From Actinoalloteichus_B caeruleus (GTDB lineage: Bacteria > Actinomycetota > Actinomycetes > Mycobacteriales > Pseudonocardiaceae): a stretch of DNA of 64,000 nucleotides. The DNA lies in the NCBI RefSeq assembly GCF_000718005.1, contig NZ_JODV01000008.1; one strand, written 5' to 3'. The notes beneath the pieces were generated by a model. It was not told where the DNA came from. It made no database searches and saw only the letters and a program-made list of their open reading frames with translations. Shown here piece by piece: positions 52,528-61,517 of this stretch. Numbering within the stretch: position 1 is the stretch's first letter; each line of letters begins with the position of its first letter. The position numbers and the translations under genes were made by a program.

Positions 52528-53490
52528 GTGACGAACCCCATCGGCGACAACCCCACCCGTGGCCCCGAGGCTCCCGGACCGTGGTTGGGGACCATGTACT
52601 TCGGCACCCGGGTCGACGAGAACCGCTCGCGGGAGATCCTCGACCGGTTCGCCGAACGGGGAGGCCGCCACCTCGACACCGCGAACTGCTACTGCTTCTG
52701 GGCGGACGGCGGTACCGGCGACGAGTCGGAGGCCGTGCTGGGCCGGTGGCTGTCCGACCGAGGAGCGCACCAGGAGATGGTGGTGGCGACCAAGGTCGGC
52801 TCGCGGCCGGCCACTCTCGGGGCGCCGTGGCCGGAGCAGGCGGAGGGCCTGTCGGCTGCCGTCATCCGCGAGCAGTTCGAGCGCAGCGCCGAGCGGCTGC
52901 GCACCGACTCCGTGGACCTCCTCTACGCGCACGTGGAGGACGAGTCGACCGACCTGGAGGAGACCCTCGGCGCCTTCGCGGAACTGGTCGCCGCCGGTCA
53001 GGTGTCCCAGATCGGGTTGAGCAACCACCGCCGCGAGCGGACGGTGGCCGCGCTGGAGCTGGCCGCCCGGCACGGCTGGCCCCGGTGCTCCCACCTCCAG
53101 CAGCGGTACACCTACCTCGTCCCGGACCGTTCGGTCCCCTTCGGTCCGCAGCGGGCGTTCGACGACGAGGACCTGGCGCACGCCAACGCGGAAGGCCTCA
53201 ACCTGGTCGGCTACTCCCCCCTGCTCTCGGGTGCCTACACCCGGCCGGACACCCCGCTGGCGCCGGAGTACCGGGGCGCGGCCTCCGCACGGCGTCTCAG
53301 GGCGCTCCGCGACGCGGCGGACGCCGTCGGGGCCACCGTCAACCAGGTCGTCCTTGCCTGGATGTCGTCCGGTGATCCGGTGGTCACGCCCATCGTGGGG
53401 GTGAGCGCGGTCGCCCAGCTCGACGAGGCGCTGGACGGCGCCCAGCTGGTGCTGCCCGAGGAGGTCCGAGCCGCCTTGGACGCCGCCTGA
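52528..53490 (+). CDS. Aldo/keto reductase
   Basis: 320 residues, TIM barrel. Catalytic tetrad Asp50 and Tyr55 (LDTANCY), Lys89 (VATKVG) and His135 (LLYAHVED) are in place, with GYSPLLSG and the cofactor loop VTPIVGVSAV toward the C-terminus. NADPH-dependent reduction of a sugar carbonyl is typical of this subgroup. GTG at 52528 starts 7 bp after the GT4 stop, in the same operon, and its stop is followed by a strong hairpin. Confidence 0.9.
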   Translation: MTNPIGDNPTRGPEAPGPWLGTMYFGTRVDENRSREILDRFAERGGRHLDTANCYCFWADGGTGDESEAVLGRWLSDRGAHQEMVVATKVGSRPATLGAPWPEQAEGLSAAVIREQFERSAERLRTDSVDLLYAHVEDESTDLEETLGAFAELVAAGQVSQIGLSNHRRERTVAALELAARHGWPRCSHLQQRYTYLVPDRSVPFGPQRAFDDEDLAHANAEGLNLVGYSPLLSGAYTRPDTPLAPEYRGAASARRLRALRDAADAVGATVNQVVLAWMSSGDPVVTPIVGVSAVAQLDEALDGAQLVLPEEVRAALDAA

Positions 53491-53530
53491 GTTCCTCCTC
53501 GGGTGGCGGCACCGACCGTCCGCCCTGGCC

Positions 53531-53559
53531 GGGAGGTCGGCGGCTGGCGCCGACCTCCC
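53531..53559 (+). terminator. Hairpin terminator after the aldo/keto reductase
   Basis: A perfect 12-bp stem GGGAGGTCGGCG / CGCCGACCTCCC closes on a 5-nt loop GCTGG, 40 bp after the stop. It marks the end of the plus-strand glycan operon. Confidence 0.85.
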
Positions 53560-54029
53560 GCTCCGGTGGCCACGCCCGCGAGCGGAGCAGCTCCGGACGC
53601 GCGTCCGGGGCGGGGCGGGGCCGGGCACCAGCGGATCGGCAGGGCGACTTCCGGGGGCGGGGTGGTCGGCCGCCGTTCACCTGACGGGGGCGAGGGCTCT
53701 CCCGGGGTCCCTCCGCCGCTCGCCCCGATCCTCGAAGGACGTCCGCTCGACGAACTGGCTGGTCAACCAAGGAATCCTCGGCCAGGAACCGCCGCGGCCC
53801 CGGTGGTGGGCGCGCTAGGCTGGACCACCCGGCCGAACGCCGCGCACTCCCCGTTCCGCTGTTCCCGTGCTCCAGGCCCCGCCCGTCCAACTCCGCACCC
53901 TCCGTCCGACAGCTCAGCCACCCCTCGGTCCGGTGTCCCCCGCCGCCGACGAGGGGTGCGGCGAGAGCAGCGCGCCCGGGCACTTCACGGCGTCCGACCG
54001 GTCCAGCCGCGATCCCGTCCGGAGGAGCC
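53560..54029. other. Intergenic region before the 628-residue unknown gene
   Basis: 470 bp between a terminator and the next gene, so it should carry that gene's promoter. No gene is supported; the frames are Arg/Pro-rich. No sigma-A pair was found with confidence. Confidence 0.45.
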
Positions 54030-55916
54030 ATGCTCGGGTACCGCATGTTCGGCGAAGTCCACGGCGACCGAGACCACCTCGTCAGAATCGTGCTCGGCCA
54101 GTTGCGTTCCTGGTTGCGCGGCAAGGGCTACGAGGCCGACGCGCTGACCCCCGGGCGGTCGGTGCGCCTGGAACGGGACGTGGAGGGAGCTCTGCTCGAA
54201 CGGCGGTTACGGGACGGCTCCCACCAGGTGCGGGCTCGGATCCGGGAGCCACGCGGCTGGGTCACGCAGCTGACCGTCGCGGTGCCCAGGCGGGAGCGGG
54301 ACCGACCGTGGCTGTGGCTCGACGTCGAGTCCCCCGGACCGCGAGGAACCAGCGACCGCCGCGTGTGGACCGGAACACCCCGGTTGGCCACCGCCCTCAC
54401 CGAGGTGCTGGACGTCCGCGACGGCGCGCACACCCTGCGCCCCGCGCCCGCCCGCGTCGGTGTCGACGACACCGACTGGCTGCTCACCGTCCTGGCTGAC
54501 CCGGGGCGACGGGGACTGGCGATCCTCGCCGGATCGTCCGGGGGTGACGACGTGGAGTTCGCCCGGTGGGAGGGCCTGGCCGGTCGGCTCCTCAACCAGA
54601 CCACGGGGCTCGCGACCACCTACGTGCTCGATCCGGCGGCGACCGAGGCGTTCAACCGGGACGCCGGCCCCGCCTACGCCGTCCCGCCCTGGAGCCTGCG
54701 CAGCTACCGCCCAGGTCTTGACCTGACCGACCGCGTCGGCGCCCGGCAGCACCGGTTGCTGGGGCTGTCGCGGATCGTGGAGTCCGACGATCGCGAGAAC
54801 GCCAGGATCCTGGGGTGGAAGGCGCGGGAGGTCGCGGAGAACTCCCCGCTCCCGGGCGCGGTACTCCGGGCGCACCGCGCGCTCGAGGAGGAGATGGACA
54901 GCCTGGTCGTCGCGGGCCTGTCCGGCGACGGATCATCGGCAGCCCCCGCCCGCCCGGCGGTGCCGCCACCGGCCCGAACCACCCCCGACGACCACGGGAG
55001 CGAGCCGGTCCCGGAGGAGGCCGGCGAGCCCACCGGCACCCCCCGGGACGAGCCGGCACGGGAGGGGGTGCTCGTCGACCGGGCACGGTGGACCGCCCTG
55101 ACCGAGGCCCTGCTCGCCGCCACCGGCAGCGCGGAGGTGACGGTGGAGTCCCTGACCGCGCTCGGGTCGCTCGGTTCCGCCGCCCGGCACGCCCGGTCGA
55201 CGCGCGAGTTGATCGCGGAACGCCTGCGGGAGCGGACCTCCGAGATCGACCGGCTGCGTGAGGAGCGCGACCTGCTCCGACGGGGCTGGGAGGACGAGCA
55301 GCTGGAGCACGCGGAGACCGCCGAGGAACTGCTGACGGTCGAGACCCGGCTGCGCCGGACCCTCGCCCTGTGGGCGCGGGACGCCCGGGTGTCCCACCTG
55401 GAGCCCCCGTCCGGCGACGACGACGCCCGACCGCACACCTACGAGGAGCTCTTCGAACACCTCGACAAGCTGGCGCACGTCGCCTTCACCGGGGACCAGC
55501 AGATCACCCGGGCCCTCGCGGACAAGGACACCCTGTGCGTGTGGGTGGGCAAGATCTGGGCCGCCCTGGTCGCGCTGGAGGACTACGCCGCGGCCAGCGC
55601 CGAGGGCCGGTGCGAGCGGGACGTCGCCGGATACCTGCGCGACCTGCCCCGGGGCTGTCGGGGCGTCTCCGCGAACCGCCACGCGCACAACGAGACGAAC
55701 GACGTGCAGAACAACCAGTACTTCAGCTCGGCCCGCACCTTCCCGGTACCCGTCGAGGTCCGCCCGGAGGGCAGGGCCTTCATGGGCGCCCATTTCAAGA
55801 TCACCAAGCAGGGGATGACCAGCCCACGCCTGCACTACCTCGACGACACGGCGCACTCCGGCCGGGTCTACGTCGGGTACATCGGACGCCACCTGCCCAG
55901 CAAGCGGACCAACTAG
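54030..55916 (+). CDS. Large protein of unknown function with coiled coil and C-terminal conserved-looking domain
   Basis: 628 residues, not recognised. N-terminal part (1-90) is alpha/beta (HLVRIVLGQLRSWLRGKGY); a middle part (140-280) has LLTVLADPGRRGLAILAGS and GLATTYVLDPAATEAFN, perhaps a Rossmann-like fold; 310-350 is a Pro/Glu-rich linker; 385-455 is heptad-rich coiled coil; 470-628 is a compact domain with VAFTGDQQI, VWVGKIWAALVALEDYA, and a beta-rich end (FPVPVEV, RAFMGAHFKI, LHYLDDTAHSGRVYVGYIGRHLP) finishing in TN. I recall similar C-termini in actinobacterial hypothetical proteins but cannot name a family. ATG at 54030 has GGAGGAGCC. It stands alone behind a terminator; the next gene begins 69 bp after. 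Confidence 0.88.
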   Translation: MLGYRMFGEVHGDRDHLVRIVLGQLRSWLRGKGYEADALTPGRSVRLERDVEGALLERRLRDGSHQVRARIREPRGWVTQLTVAVPRRERDRPWLWLDVESPGPRGTSDRRVWTGTPRLATALTEVLDVRDGAHTLRPAPARVGVDDTDWLLTVLADPGRRGLAILAGSSGGDDVEFARWEGLAGRLLNQTTGLATTYVLDPAATEAFNRDAGPAYAVPPWSLRSYRPGLDLTDRVGARQHRLLGLSRIVESDDRENARILGWKAREVAENSPLPGAVLRAHRALEEEMDSLVVAGLSGDGSSAAPARPAVPPPARTTPDDHGSEPVPEEAGEPTGTPRDEPAREGVLVDRARWTALTEALLAATGSAEVTVESLTALGSLGSAARHARSTRELIAERLRERTSEIDRLREERDLLRRGWEDEQLEHAETAEELLTVETRLRRTLALWARDARVSHLEPPSGDDDARPHTYEELFEHLDKLAHVAFTGDQQITRALADKDTLCVWVGKIWAALVALEDYAAASAEGRCERDVAGYLRDLPRGCRGVSANRHAHNETNDVQNNQYFSSARTFPVPVEVRPEGRAFMGAHFKITKQGMTSPRLHYLDDTAHSGRVYVGYIGRHLPSKRTN

Positions 55917-55985
55917 GACTCCGACCAGCCGGCCTGAGCCCACTGGTGGACCTCGGGGGTTCACGGGAGGTGGCAGGCTGGGGAG

Positions 55986-56609
55986 GTGATCGCGGAGGAT
56001 GACCTGGGACGGTGGGACCCGCTCGGTGTTCCGGAGGTGGCCGCCCTGCTGGCCGAGGTCGCCGCCCCGTGGTGGGTGGCCGGCGGGCACGCCGTCGAAC
56101 TCGCGGTGGGCCGGCCGGTCCGCGCGCACTCCGACGTCGACGTCGTCGTGTTGCGGCCGGACGTCGCGGCCTTCCGGCTCGCCCTCGCCGACTGGGAGCT
56201 GTGGGCCGCCGACCCGCCAGGCACCCTGCGGCGCTGGGAGCCTGGCGAGCCCCTCCCGACACGGGTGCACGACATCTGGTGCCGCCCGACGGCTTCGGCT
56301 CCCTGGCGCCTCCAGCTGATGGTCGACGAACGCGTCGGCGGGGAGTGGGTCTCCCGCCGGGATCCCCGGGTGCGCCGCCCGGTGGCCGGGCTCGGCTGGC
56401 GGACCGCGACGGGGGTGCCGGTGCTGGCGCCGGAGGTGCAGCTCTACTACAAGGCGGCGGCTCCCCGGCACCGCGACGAGATCGACTTCGCCGCGGTGCT
56501 GCCCCGGCTGGACGAGGGGCGACGGACCTGGCTCCGGAACCACCTCGGTGCCGACCACCCGTGGCGGACCAGGCTGGACGACGAGGGGCCTTCTCCCCGG
56601 CGGGGATGA
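55986..56609 (+). CDS. Aminoglycoside-nucleotidyltransferase-like protein
   Basis: 207 residues with a DNA-polymerase-beta-type nucleotidyltransferase core: VAGGHAVELAVGR (Gly33-Gly34) then HSDVDVVVL with Asp50 and Asp52 as metal ligands, and a later QLYYKA helix; this matches the ANT(2'')-like family. Such proteins may adenylylate small molecules or proteins; many do not confer resistance. GTG at 55986 is preceded by GGGGAG but very closely, so the start is not firm. It is 69 bp after the unknown 628-residue gene on the same strand. The two may share a transcript. Confidence 0.78.
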   Translation: MIAEDDLGRWDPLGVPEVAALLAEVAAPWWVAGGHAVELAVGRPVRAHSDVDVVVLRPDVAAFRLALADWELWAADPPGTLRRWEPGEPLPTRVHDIWCRPTASAPWRLQLMVDERVGGEWVSRRDPRVRRPVAGLGWRTATGVPVLAPEVQLYYKAAAPRHRDEIDFAAVLPRLDEGRRTWLRNHLGADHPWRTRLDDEGPSPRRG

Positions 56610-56803
56610 GGCACCGGTGACGGGTGGGGCCCCTCTCCCGGTGATCCGGTAACCGCCCCGTGGTCGGCGGGTCGGTACGGCCCGACCGCCCCCTCCCCCG
56701 GGACCACCTCGGGACTCCCGCCCGGCGAGGCCCGGGACGCGGGACGGGACGGAGGGGCGCTGGCAGGCCGGGCTGGCACCGCGTGGCCGGTGGCACCGGC
56801 GTC

Positions 56804-57928
56804 TCAGCGCGCTGGTGGATCCCACCCGGCGAGCAGCTCGGTCGACGCCGACTCGAACCAGCGGCGGTCCAGGCCCACCCCACTGCCGCTGACCAGCCGG
56901 AACTCGACACCGTTGGCCGCGCGCCCCACGCAGTCGAAGGGGCCGTGGTCCTCGTCGATCCAGCCGAGCCATACCGTGGTCCCCCGCAGGGTCGTGGTCG
57001 TCCTCGTGGCCCACTCGTGCGCGGAGGGTTGGGGTGGTACGACCAGCCGCCCCCGCCCGGTGCGCTGCGCGACCAGGCGCAGCTCCCGTCCACGGTCGGG
57101 GCCGCCGCTGTAGAGGACCTCGACCTCGGTGCGGCCCTCGGCGTTGGTGAAGCGGGCGGCGCTGTCCACCGCCAGGCCACCAAGGCGCTCCGGGAGACCG
57201 AGGGTGCCCAGCAGCGCCGCGTGGTGGGGCGGCGTCACCCAGTCCCCTTCGTGCGCGGTGTCCCCGTCCCGGTCGAACCGCCAGATCCCGGTCGGGACGA
57301 CGACCATCTCGACGTCGTGGTGCCGGGCCCAGTAGCTCAGTTCCGCGAAGGGAACGGCGGCGAGCCGGGACGGGGCGTCGGCGTCCGCTGGTCGCAGCGA
57401 GCGGTGCAGGTCGAGGAGCTCCTCCTCGGTGAACTCGCCGTCCAGGACGGACAGCTCGACCATGGTCCGCCCCAACCGCGCCGAGGTCCCCCTGTTGCCG
57501 AGGTAGTCGACCCCGAACCACAGCACGTGCCGCCCGTCCAACGGTCGCGCGGAGGTTCGGCTGCGCCAGAGGCTCGGGTGGTCGAGGGCGGGCACGGCCC
57601 AGTCGTAGAGGAACTGCTTCACGCGCAGGCGCCGGCCCTCGCCGACCACCTCGAACCGGTAGGCGCAGGGGTTGGCGCGCGACCAGGGGGACCTGCCGAC
57701 GTCGCTGCCGTCGGGGCGGCCCGGGGGCGCCTCCCGGCGCAGCGTGCCCGCCCGGGCCACGCACCCGGTGGGGAGGCGGTCGGGGACCCACACCACGAAG
57801 GAGCACCAGGCCTGGGCGTCGGTCGGCGGGACCTCCTCGGGGACGGCGGGCAGGTCGGCGGGATCCGACAACACGCGGAACGGCGGATCACCGGCCGGTG
57901 CGCTGGTCGGGGGGAACGGGGTCGTCAC
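56804..57928 (-). CDS. Protein of unknown function
   Basis: 374 residues, no family recognised. It is an ordered, acidic protein with many Trp (AWCSFVVWV, WLGWIDED) and beta-rich segments, no signal peptide and no membrane segment. CVARAGTLRRE and YRFEVVGEGRRLRVKQFLYDW suggest an N-terminal beta sandwich; HEGDWVTPPHHAALLG and LRLVAQRTGRGRLVV come later. GTG at 57928 has GAAGGGCGAG upstream. It converges with the nucleotidyltransferase gene, 194 bp away. Codon use matches its neighbours, so there is no sign of recent transfer. Confidence 0.75.
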   Translation of the reverse strand: MTTPFPPTSAPAGDPPFRVLSDPADLPAVPEEVPPTDAQAWCSFVVWVPDRLPTGCVARAGTLRREAPPGRPDGSDVGRSPWSRANPCAYRFEVVGEGRRLRVKQFLYDWAVPALDHPSLWRSRTSARPLDGRHVLWFGVDYLGNRGTSARLGRTMVELSVLDGEFTEEELLDLHRSLRPADADAPSRLAAVPFAELSYWARHHDVEMVVVPTGIWRFDRDGDTAHEGDWVTPPHHAALLGTLGLPERLGGLAVDSAARFTNAEGRTEVEVLYSGGPDRGRELRLVAQRTGRGRLVVPPQPSAHEWATRTTTTLRGTTVWLGWIDEDHGPFDCVGRAANGVEFRLVSGSGVGLDRRWFESASTELLAGWDPPAR

Positions 57929-58130
57929 GGCTCGCCCTTCGTCGGGTGGTCGGGGAGGGACGAGCCTGACACCTCGACCGCGGTCGAGGTCAAGATCCGA
58001 GGGAGGCGCCCGGACGCGGCACCGGGGTGCGACTGGTCCGATGAGCCCGTGGCCCGGTTGCGGCCGGGGGTGACGGCCTCCCGCCCACCCGGAGGCGGAG
58101 CGGCGGGGCTGCTGGAGCGGCTGCGTCTCG

Positions 58131-58655
58131 TCAGGGGTCGAGGGAGAACGGCAGGCCGCGCTCGAACACGAGTTCGACTCCGTCGACCGGGTCGAGGCGT
58201 TCACCGACCTGGCGGAAGCCCAGCGAACGGACCAGCGACAGGGACGCCTCGTTCGTGGGCGCGACACTGGCCACGCAGGTCAACGCGGCGCCGCTGGCGT
58301 TGGCCCAGTCCGCGAGGGCGAGGACCGCCTCCCGCGCGTAGCCGCGACGGCGGTCCCCGGGCAGCACCTCGTAGCCCACCTCCGCCCGCCCCCGGTCGTC
58401 CGGCCGCCCGTGGAAACCGGTCACCCCGACGATCCGCCGCTCGTCCCGGTCGACCATCGCCCGCACCAGCCAGGGCAGTTCGGCGGGGTCCTCGGCGAGC
58501 TGGTCCAACCGGAGGCGGGCGGGCACGGTGGCGGGCCACTCCGGCGGCACCACCACGCCCAGGGCCCGCTCCAGCCCGGGGACGTCGCCGACCACCACCA
58601 GCGACAGCGCCTCCGCGTCGAGTGGAACCAGGTCAAGTCGTTCCGAGCTGATCAC
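58131..58655 (-). CDS. GNAT-family N-acetyltransferase
   Basis: 174 residues, RimJ/RimL-like GNAT. ERLDLVPLD at the start, then AEVGYEVLPGDRRRGYAREAVLALADWA with the acetyl-CoA loop (RRRGYA), and APTNEASLSLVRSLGFRQVGE, the C-terminal cofactor wedge. GTG at 58655 has GGAGGAG about 10 nt upstream. Family members acetylate ribosomal protein N-termini or small amines. It is divergent from secA2 across 427 bp that contains a 32-bp palindrome. Confidence 0.87.
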   Translation of the reverse strand: MISSERLDLVPLDAEALSLVVVGDVPGLERALGVVVPPEWPATVPARLRLDQLAEDPAELPWLVRAMVDRDERRIVGVTGFHGRPDDRGRAEVGYEVLPGDRRRGYAREAVLALADWANASGAALTCVASVAPTNEASLSLVRSLGFRQVGERLDPVDGVELVFERGLPFSLDP

Positions 58656-58734
58656 GTCACCCACTCCTCCAGCGAACCAGACGTCGCGCCGAGGAGAAAG
58701 ACGATTTCCTTTCACGTTCGGGGAGGGGCCGGCT

Positions 58735-58766
58735 GCCGGCACCGCCACCCGGGTAGCGGTGCCGGC
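58735..58766. promoter_or_regulatory. 32-bp palindrome in the GNAT-secA2 divergent region
   Basis: Perfect 11-bp arms GCCGGCACCGC (58735-58745) and GCGGTGCCGGC (58756-58766); the 10 bp between them contain the self-complementary ACCCGGGT, so the whole 32 bp is palindromic except for one central-flank pair. It is closer to the GNAT start (80 bp) than to secA2 (316 bp). Confidence 0.5.
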
Positions 58767-59081
58767 GAAGCGTCGAGGCCGTGCGGGCCTGCCCGGAAGG
58801 GGACGCGAACGCGGGCATGGCCGCCGCGTCCCAGCCCACACCCCCGGCCCTGGCCGGGGCCCCAGGCGGGCGCTCCCGTCCCGGGAACGCCCGCTTCCCC
58901 GGTGCCACCACCCTCCCGGAACGGCCGCGCACCACCAGCTCCCGGTCCCCCGGAGCGCTGCGCGGCGGAAGGCGGCCGGGATGCCCCTGGCCCCATCGAC
59001 TCATCCGGTCAGGCATGGTGGGATCTGAGTGAAACGGGCATTCAACAGGAATTCCCACGGGTGTGCTCCGAGGAAGGCGGC

Positions 59082-61445
59082 ATGGGCCGACTGAGCAGTG
59101 CGTTCTGGAAGGTGCTTGGTGGTTCGCGGCGGCGGGCCTTCTCGCGTTCCCGGGCGGTGGTCGCCACGGCCGCGAAGCTGGAGGGTGAGTACCGGGAGCT
59201 CACCGAGTCGGACCTCGCCGAACGGCTCGCGGCACTGTCGCGTCGGCACCGACCGGTCGACGGGGACGACGGGGCCGGGAGCACGGCGACCTTCGACCGC
59301 GACGAGCTGGTGCGCTTCCTCGCCCTGGCCAGGGAGGTGAGCAGGCGCCGGTTGGACATGCCCGCCTTCGACGTCCAGCTGCTGGCGGCCGCGCGAATGT
59401 TCGCGGGGGACGTCGTGGAGATGCTCACCGGCGAGGGCAAGACGCTGGCCGGCGCCATCGGCGCGACGGCGTTCGCGCTGCGGGGACGGCAGGTGCACGT
59501 GATCTCCGTCAACGACTACCTGGCCCGCCGGGACGCGGAGTGGATGGCGCCGCTGTACGAGGCCTTCGGGTTGAGCGTGGCGTGGATCTCCTCCACCTCG
59601 ACCCCCGAGGAACGGGAGGCCGCCTACGCGGCCGACGTCACCTACGCCGCCGTCAGCGAGTTCGGGTTCGACGTGCTGCGGGACCGGTTGGGGACCGACC
59701 CGATCGTGCCCGCGCCGCAGGTGGCGCTGGTCGACGAGGCGGACTCCGTGCTCGTCGACGAGGCCAGGGTCCCCCTGGTGCTGGCCGGGTCGACCGCCGG
59801 AGCCGCCCCGGACAGCATCATCACCGACCTCGTGCGGGCGTTGAAGCCGGACCTGCACTACCGCACCGACGAGGATGACCGGAACGTGTTCCTCACCGAG
59901 AAGGGGGCCGCGGCCGTCGAGGACGCCCTCGGCGGGGTCGACCTGTACTCGGAGGAACACGTGGGCACCACGTTGTCCCAGGTGAACGTGGCCCTGCACG
60001 CCAGGGTGCTGTTGCGCAGGGACGTGCACTACCTGGTGCGGGACGGCCGGGTCCAGCTGATCAACGAGTCGCGGGGCAGGGTCGCCGAGCTCCAGCGCTG
60101 GCCGGACGGCCTCCAGGCCGCCGTGGAGGCCAAGGAGGGGCTCGCGGTCAGCGACACCGGTGAGGTGCTGGACACCATGACCGTGCAGGCGCTGATCAGC
60201 CGCTACCCCACCGTCTGCGGGATGACGGGGACCGCGCGGGCCGCGGACGAGCAGCTCAGGACCTTCTACGACCTCGGGGTGTCGATCATCCCGCCCAACC
60301 GGCCCTGCGTCCGGGTGGACGAACCGAGTCGCGTCTACGCCACGATCGCCGACAAGGAGGCCGCGATCGTCGACTACATCGCGCGGACCCACGAGACGGG
60401 CCAACCCATCCTGATCGGGACGATGGACGTGGCCGAGTCCGAGCACCTGGCGAAACTGCTCGAACGCGCCGGCGTGGACTGCGTGGTCCTCAACGCCAAG
60501 AACGACGCGGCCGAGGCCGCGATCATCGCGGAGGCCGGCGCGTTGGGCGCGGTGACGGTGTCCACCCAGATGGCCGGGCGGGGCACCGACATCCGGCTCG
60601 GCGGGTCCGACCAGGCCGACCACGAGAAGGTCAAGGACCTCGGCGGCCTCTGCGTCGTCGGCACCAACCGGCACGTCTCCCGCCGGTTGGACGAGCAGCT
60701 GCGGGGCCGCGCTGGCCGGCAGGGCGACCCCGGCCGGTCCATCTTCTTCAGCAGCCTGGAGGACGACCTCGTCGTCCGACACGCCCCGGACGCCCGGCTG
60801 CCCACCACCACCGAGGAGGACGGTCAGGTCACGGGGCTGGCGGCGGAACGGCTGCTGGACCACGCCCAGCGGGTCGCCGACGCCGCACTGCTGGAGATCC
60901 ACAGCAACACGTTCCGCTACAGCCGGCTGTCGGAGCGCCACCGGGCGATCCTCGACGAACGGCGCGAACTGCTGCTCGGCACCGACACCGCGCTGCGGGA
61001 GCTGGAACGGCGCTGCCCCGACCGCTACCGGGAGCTGAGCGCCGAGATCGACGAGGAGGTCCTCGTCTCCGTGGCCCGCCGCATCACCCTCTTCCACCTG
61101 GACCGCTGCTGGGTCGAGCACCTGGCGTTCCTCAGCGACCTCCGGGAGAGCATCCACCTGCACGCCCTGGGCAAGCAGAACCCGCTGGACGAGTACCACC
61201 GGGCGGCGATCCCCGCGTTCAGGGACCTGCTCGGCGAGGTCGACGAGCGGGCCGCCAGGACCTTCGAGGAGGCGACGATCACCGCCGAGGGCATCGACCT
61301 CGACGACGCCGGCCTGGTGAGGCCCACCGCGACCTGGACGTACCTGGTCCAGGACAACCCGTTCGGTTCCGAGCTCGACCGGGCGTTCCGGGGGATCAGG
61401 CGCATGTTGGACGGCCGGCGCGGACGCGCGGACGACGAGGACTGA
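59082..61445 (+). CDS. secA2: Accessory Sec translocase ATPase SecA2
   Basis: 787 residues, in the size range of SecA2 and shorter than housekeeping SecA. Walker A TGEGKT (116-121), DEAD at 218-221, the preprotein cross-linking region between them, QMAGRGTDI, and RGRAGRQGDPG of motor domain 2 are present. The C-terminal zinc finger that binds SecB is absent, as in SecA2. It moves a subset of proteins, often glycosylated or cell-wall proteins, through SecYEG. ATG at 59082 follows GAGGAAGGCGG. It is single-gene here; no SecY2 or Asp-type glycosylation genes are adjacent. Confidence 0.95.
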   Translation: MGRLSSAFWKVLGGSRRRAFSRSRAVVATAAKLEGEYRELTESDLAERLAALSRRHRPVDGDDGAGSTATFDRDELVRFLALAREVSRRRLDMPAFDVQLLAAARMFAGDVVEMLTGEGKTLAGAIGATAFALRGRQVHVISVNDYLARRDAEWMAPLYEAFGLSVAWISSTSTPEEREAAYAADVTYAAVSEFGFDVLRDRLGTDPIVPAPQVALVDEADSVLVDEARVPLVLAGSTAGAAPDSIITDLVRALKPDLHYRTDEDDRNVFLTEKGAAAVEDALGGVDLYSEEHVGTTLSQVNVALHARVLLRRDVHYLVRDGRVQLINESRGRVAELQRWPDGLQAAVEAKEGLAVSDTGEVLDTMTVQALISRYPTVCGMTGTARAADEQLRTFYDLGVSIIPPNRPCVRVDEPSRVYATIADKEAAIVDYIARTHETGQPILIGTMDVAESEHLAKLLERAGVDCVVLNAKNDAAEAAIIAEAGALGAVTVSTQMAGRGTDIRLGGSDQADHEKVKDLGGLCVVGTNRHVSRRLDEQLRGRAGRQGDPGRSIFFSSLEDDLVVRHAPDARLPTTTEEDGQVTGLAAERLLDHAQRVADAALLEIHSNTFRYSRLSERHRAILDERRELLLGTDTALRELERRCPDRYRELSAEIDEEVLVSVARRITLFHLDRCWVEHLAFLSDLRESIHLHALGKQNPLDEYHRAAIPAFRDLLGEVDERAARTFEEATITAEGIDLDDAGLVRPTATWTYLVQDNPFGSELDRAFRGIRRMLDGRRGRADDED

Positions 61446-61517
61446 CCGCCGCTTTGATGCCCCGCGTCCTGGTCGGACTCGGGTGACCTCGAAGCACGCC
61501 CGCGAGGAGGAGACGCC

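Noticed and set aside
55986..56609. Aminoglycoside resistance gene
   Set aside because: Only the nucleotidyltransferase core is shared; there is no resistance context, and many family members act on other substrates.
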